Part shown: positions 61,744 to 64,000 of the stretch, piece after piece
Layout of the letters: each line of letters begins with the position of its first letter
Position numbering within the stretch: position 1 is the first letter of the stretch
Assembly (NCBI GenBank): GCA_963787195.1
Contig: CAWBCI010000040.1
Location: 1 to 64,000, forward strand
Source of the DNA: CAWBCI01 sp963787195
GTDB lineage: Bacteria; Bacteroidota; Bacteroidia; Bacteroidales; JAGOPY01
Direction: 5' to 3'
DNA: 64,000 nucleotides
The notes under the pieces: model-generated
The model's database searches: none
What the model was told of the DNA's origin: nothing
The model's input: the letters and a program-made list of their open reading frames with translations, nothing else
Translations under genes and position numbers: made by a program

Positions 61744-64000
61744 AATTCAATTCAATTATTTCAACGATGGCCGGCAAACCGATATATGGCAGGCCCGGAA
61801 GTCCCATTGGCCAGCCCAGTGTGCCGGCGGGAAGGTCCTCACGTAATTGAAGGGCTAAAATCAGGCTTTGCCCCCCCACTATTATTTTTACTTTATCCCC
61901 TGATTTACGACTTGCACGCGCTGCGTCTTTCTTATTCACAGCCAGGTATGGCTCAGGAATCCGTTTTCCTACAGCCTCCGAACCGGCGCTGAGTTCCTCT
62001 GATCCGAATATGTGGTAAAGCGGTATCAGCAGCCATTTGTTTTTTTGCGGTATGAAGGCTTCGGGAACGGAGTCAAAATAAGATATTCCGGAAGCTGAAT
62101 TTATATGTTGAATGAGCCGTTTACCCGGATTTCCGCCATGCAGGGAACCACCGACTTCTATCTGGTATTTATTGATGGCCTGGACCGAATTCCATCCGGG
62201 TGACCAGAAAAAGGGAATATCCGATGAAGGAGGTTCACCGTTATAGCCTTCCATAGTGTAGCTCAAGGGGCTGTCAGTATCAATCGGCGGGACCAGCTCG
62301 TTTATCGATGTATCGGCATGCATTGAAGTCCGGCCACTATAACGATGCGGTTCCCGGGGAATCTTTTGTCCTGCAATCCGGTATTCGGGTGGAGGTGTGA
62401 TTTCAGAGATACCATTCAGGGCCGGCACTTCTTTTTCAATAGCTTCGCTAAAGTCTTTAAGGGACTCAAATTCAGCTGTACTACCCAGGCCGCATTCACT
62501 TGAAATAGCCCGAAGCCATTGCCATCCCGACTGAATTGCATTCGGAGGGACAAAAGTTTCGAAAAAACGTTGTGCTCTCCCTTCGTTGTTTACATAGGTG
62601 CCGTGTGATTCAGCTGCAGGTGCAGCTGAAATAACAATTCCTGCCTTTATAGTAGTATGATTTTCTATATAGTCGAGAACAATGACATTTTCAGTCCTCT
62701 CCAGGAATTCCCTGACTTTTTGTTCAGCGGCCCTGCGGAAGAGATCATTTTCGAGAATGATAAGTGTATCGGGAGTTTCATGAATATTATCTTCCATGAT
62801 TTCCGAAAACTTCTTTCCTTCCAGCATGGTAAGCCCAAGACTGTTGGCCTCCTGGAAGATGATCCCCAGGGAGGCGTTCTTATTTTCTTTATACAAGGCT
62901 GAGGCTATATTGGATGCCGCCATCAGGATGGCTTCGTTCCTGCAGGATGTACCCGTGATGATCGCAGGTTTTTCAGCCTTTTTTAAAGTCTCTGCAATTT
63001 TAACTGCCAGTTTTTCCTGGTCCTCGGGCATTGCTTTGGGGGCTGCTGCATTTTCGTCGAGAAGATGTGCTACTGCAAATCCAAACCTGGCAATATCGGC
63101 CGGACTGATTATAATTGTTTCCGAGGCAATGTCATCCAATTTGGTTCCGCAAGGTGTAATCTGAAACAGGGGCCCTTTTTCATCCTGCATAGCTTCACGG
63201 ATAGCTTTGTCATTCCAGGTTGGAATATTCAACCCCTTCATATTTTTTACAGGCACATTATTCACGGATTGCCTTATTGCAAGGGCCATCATGGGGGCTG
63301 TATTGCTGAGGTCCTCGCCCAGTACCAGTACCGCATCGGCTTTTTCAACATCCTTCAATGAAGGGCTGCAGGCGGGATTGTCTTTAAGTATACTCCAGGC
63401 TAATAAATTCAGGTCATAATCAATATCAGACATGCCTGTATAGAAGTCATCATCTCCAACCAGCTTTTTTAAGGCAAAGTTCGATTCGAGTGAAGCTCTC
63501 GGAGAACCTATGCCGGCTATTTTATTACTCTTTTTGAATATTAGCCTTAATTCGTTGAAGGTCTTGTCCAGATCCAAAGGGATGTTTTCACCGCTTTTCA
63601 GATTCCGTTTGTAAGGTGTTTTAATACGCATGGGCCCATTCATATACTCATAGCCAAATCGTCCTCTGTCACAAAGAAAATAACCATTAACTTCCTGGTT
63701 ATAGCGGCTCGTGACAGATCTTATAGTACCGTAGCGCTCACTATTGATGGTGTTACATCCAAGGCTGCAAAGATTGCAAACCGAAGGCGCGCTGGTAAGG
63801 TCCCACTTGCGGGTATAATGTTTTTTGAGGGTTTTATCGGTGAATACTCCGGTAGGACAAATCTCCACAAGATTACCGCTGAATTCATTTTCCAGCGGCC
63901 CATCAGTATAACGGCCAAAGTAAACATGATTATGAGAAGCAAAGGCATCCAGATCATGTCCGCCTGCATATTCCTTATAGAACCTTACGCAGCGATAACA
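61736..64000 (-). CDS. nuoG: NADH-quinone oxidoreductase subunit G, 5' end outside the window
   Basis: Partial: 754 residues are visible and the frame runs open to the window edge, where it reads CYRCVRFYKEYAGGHDLD. A GTG at 63868 would start too late, because it lies within the cluster region. The visible order is the second ferredoxin-like part (CYRCVRF near the edge, then NLVEICPTGVFTDKT), the Fe-S ligand set SVCNLCSLGC with FLCDRGRFGYEYM (molybdopterin-type oxidoreductase N-domain), then the large alpha/beta domain. It is the electron-wire subunit of the peripheral arm. Many Bacteroidota complexes lack NuoE/F/G, so its presence implies a 14-subunit-type enzyme. Confidence 0.9.
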   Translation of the reverse strand, partial: CYRCVRFYKEYAGGHDLDAFASHNHVYFGRYTDGPLENEFSGNLVEICPTGVFTDKTLKKHYTRKWDLTSAPSVCNLCSLGCNTINSERYGTIRSVTSRYNQEVNGYFLCDRGRFGYEYMNGPMRIKTPYKRNLKSGENIPLDLDKTFNELRLIFKKSNKIAGIGSPRASLESNFALKKLVGDDDFYTGMSDIDYDLNLLAWSILKDNPACSPSLKDVEKADAVLVLGEDLSNTAPMMALAIRQSVNNVPVKNMKGLNIPTWNDKAIREAMQDEKGPLFQITPCGTKLDDIASETIIISPADIARFGFAVAHLLDENAAAPKAMPEDQEKLAVKIAETLKKAEKPAIITGTSCRNEAILMAASNIASALYKENKNASLGIIFQEANSLGLTMLEGKKFSEIMEDNIHETPDTLIILENDLFRRAAEQKVREFLERTENVIVLDYIENHTTIKAGIVISAAPAAESHGTYVNNEGRAQRFFETFVPPNAIQSGWQWLRAISSECGLGSTAEFESLKDFSEAIEKEVPALNGISEITPPPEYRIAGQKIPREPHRYSGRTSMHADTSINELVPPIDTDSPLSYTMEGYNGEPPSSDIPFFWSPGWNSVQAINKYQIEVGGSLHGGNPGKRLIQHINSASGISYFDSVPEAFIPQKNKWLLIPLYHIFGSEELSAGSEAVGKRIPEPYLAVNKKDAARASRKSGDKVKIIVGGQSLILALQLREDLPAGTLGWPMGLPGLPYIGLPAIVEIIELNYE

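Overview
The window looks like a chromosomal segment of a member of the Bacteroidota, probably a Bacteroidales-like environmental lineage. The signs are secreted proteins ending in type IX secretion (T9SS type A) sorting domains, lipoproteins with SC-K-K-D style lipoboxes, a giant hybrid two-component regulator of the Bacteroides HTCS type, LytTR/LytS signalling, FISUMP (TIGR02145) domains, few Shine-Dalgarno sites, and a TAnnTTTG-like -7 element. I see no rRNA, tRNA, CRISPR array, transposase, integrase or reverse transcriptase.

Layout. 1-8.4 kb: a PD-(D/E)XK nuclease-family protein, small secreted or lipid-anchored proteins, an exported isochorismatase-like hydrolase, a T9SS cargo protein, and very repeat-rich spacers (7-8 bp tandem arrays, a composite cruciform, a 165-bp minisatellite). 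8.4-11.2 kb: a LytTR response regulator with its LytS-type kinase. 11.4-23.3 kb: a lipoprotein, a giant secreted Asp-box propeller plus beta-helix protein broken by a homopolymer frameshift, and a YadA-head/FISUMP protein. 24-25.9 kb: a T9SS protein, a thioredoxin and a DUF6132 protein. 26.3-34.1 kb: two convergent three-gene operons. One strand carries two glycosyltransferases and a HAD phosphatase; the other carries glycerate kinase, a GH13_18 phosphorylase and a GT81 glucosyl-3-phosphoglycerate synthase. Together they look like a glucosylglycerate-type compatible-solute synthesis and recycling system. 35.6-46.9 kb: four tandem giant YadA-head-like proteins, each ending in a Peptidase_S74 self-processing chaperone domain; two carry frameshifts. 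47.5-49.9 kb: a FISUMP protein whose C-terminal end has the codon signature of a diversity-generating-retroelement (DGR) variable region, and a lipoprotein. 50.3-54.4 kb: an HTCS hybrid sensor. 54.4-64 kb: the nuoG-N part of respiratory complex I, with nuoG running off the window.

Most of the coding content serves the cell surface: adhesin-like repeat proteins, T9SS cargo and lipoproteins. Four single-base insertions break or truncate large surface genes. They may be sequencing or assembly indels, phase variation or decay. The points most worth following are the possible DGR target without a local reverse transcriptase, the convergent solute operons, and the CAGTCNN heptad arrays that abut gene 3' ends in one constant orientation.
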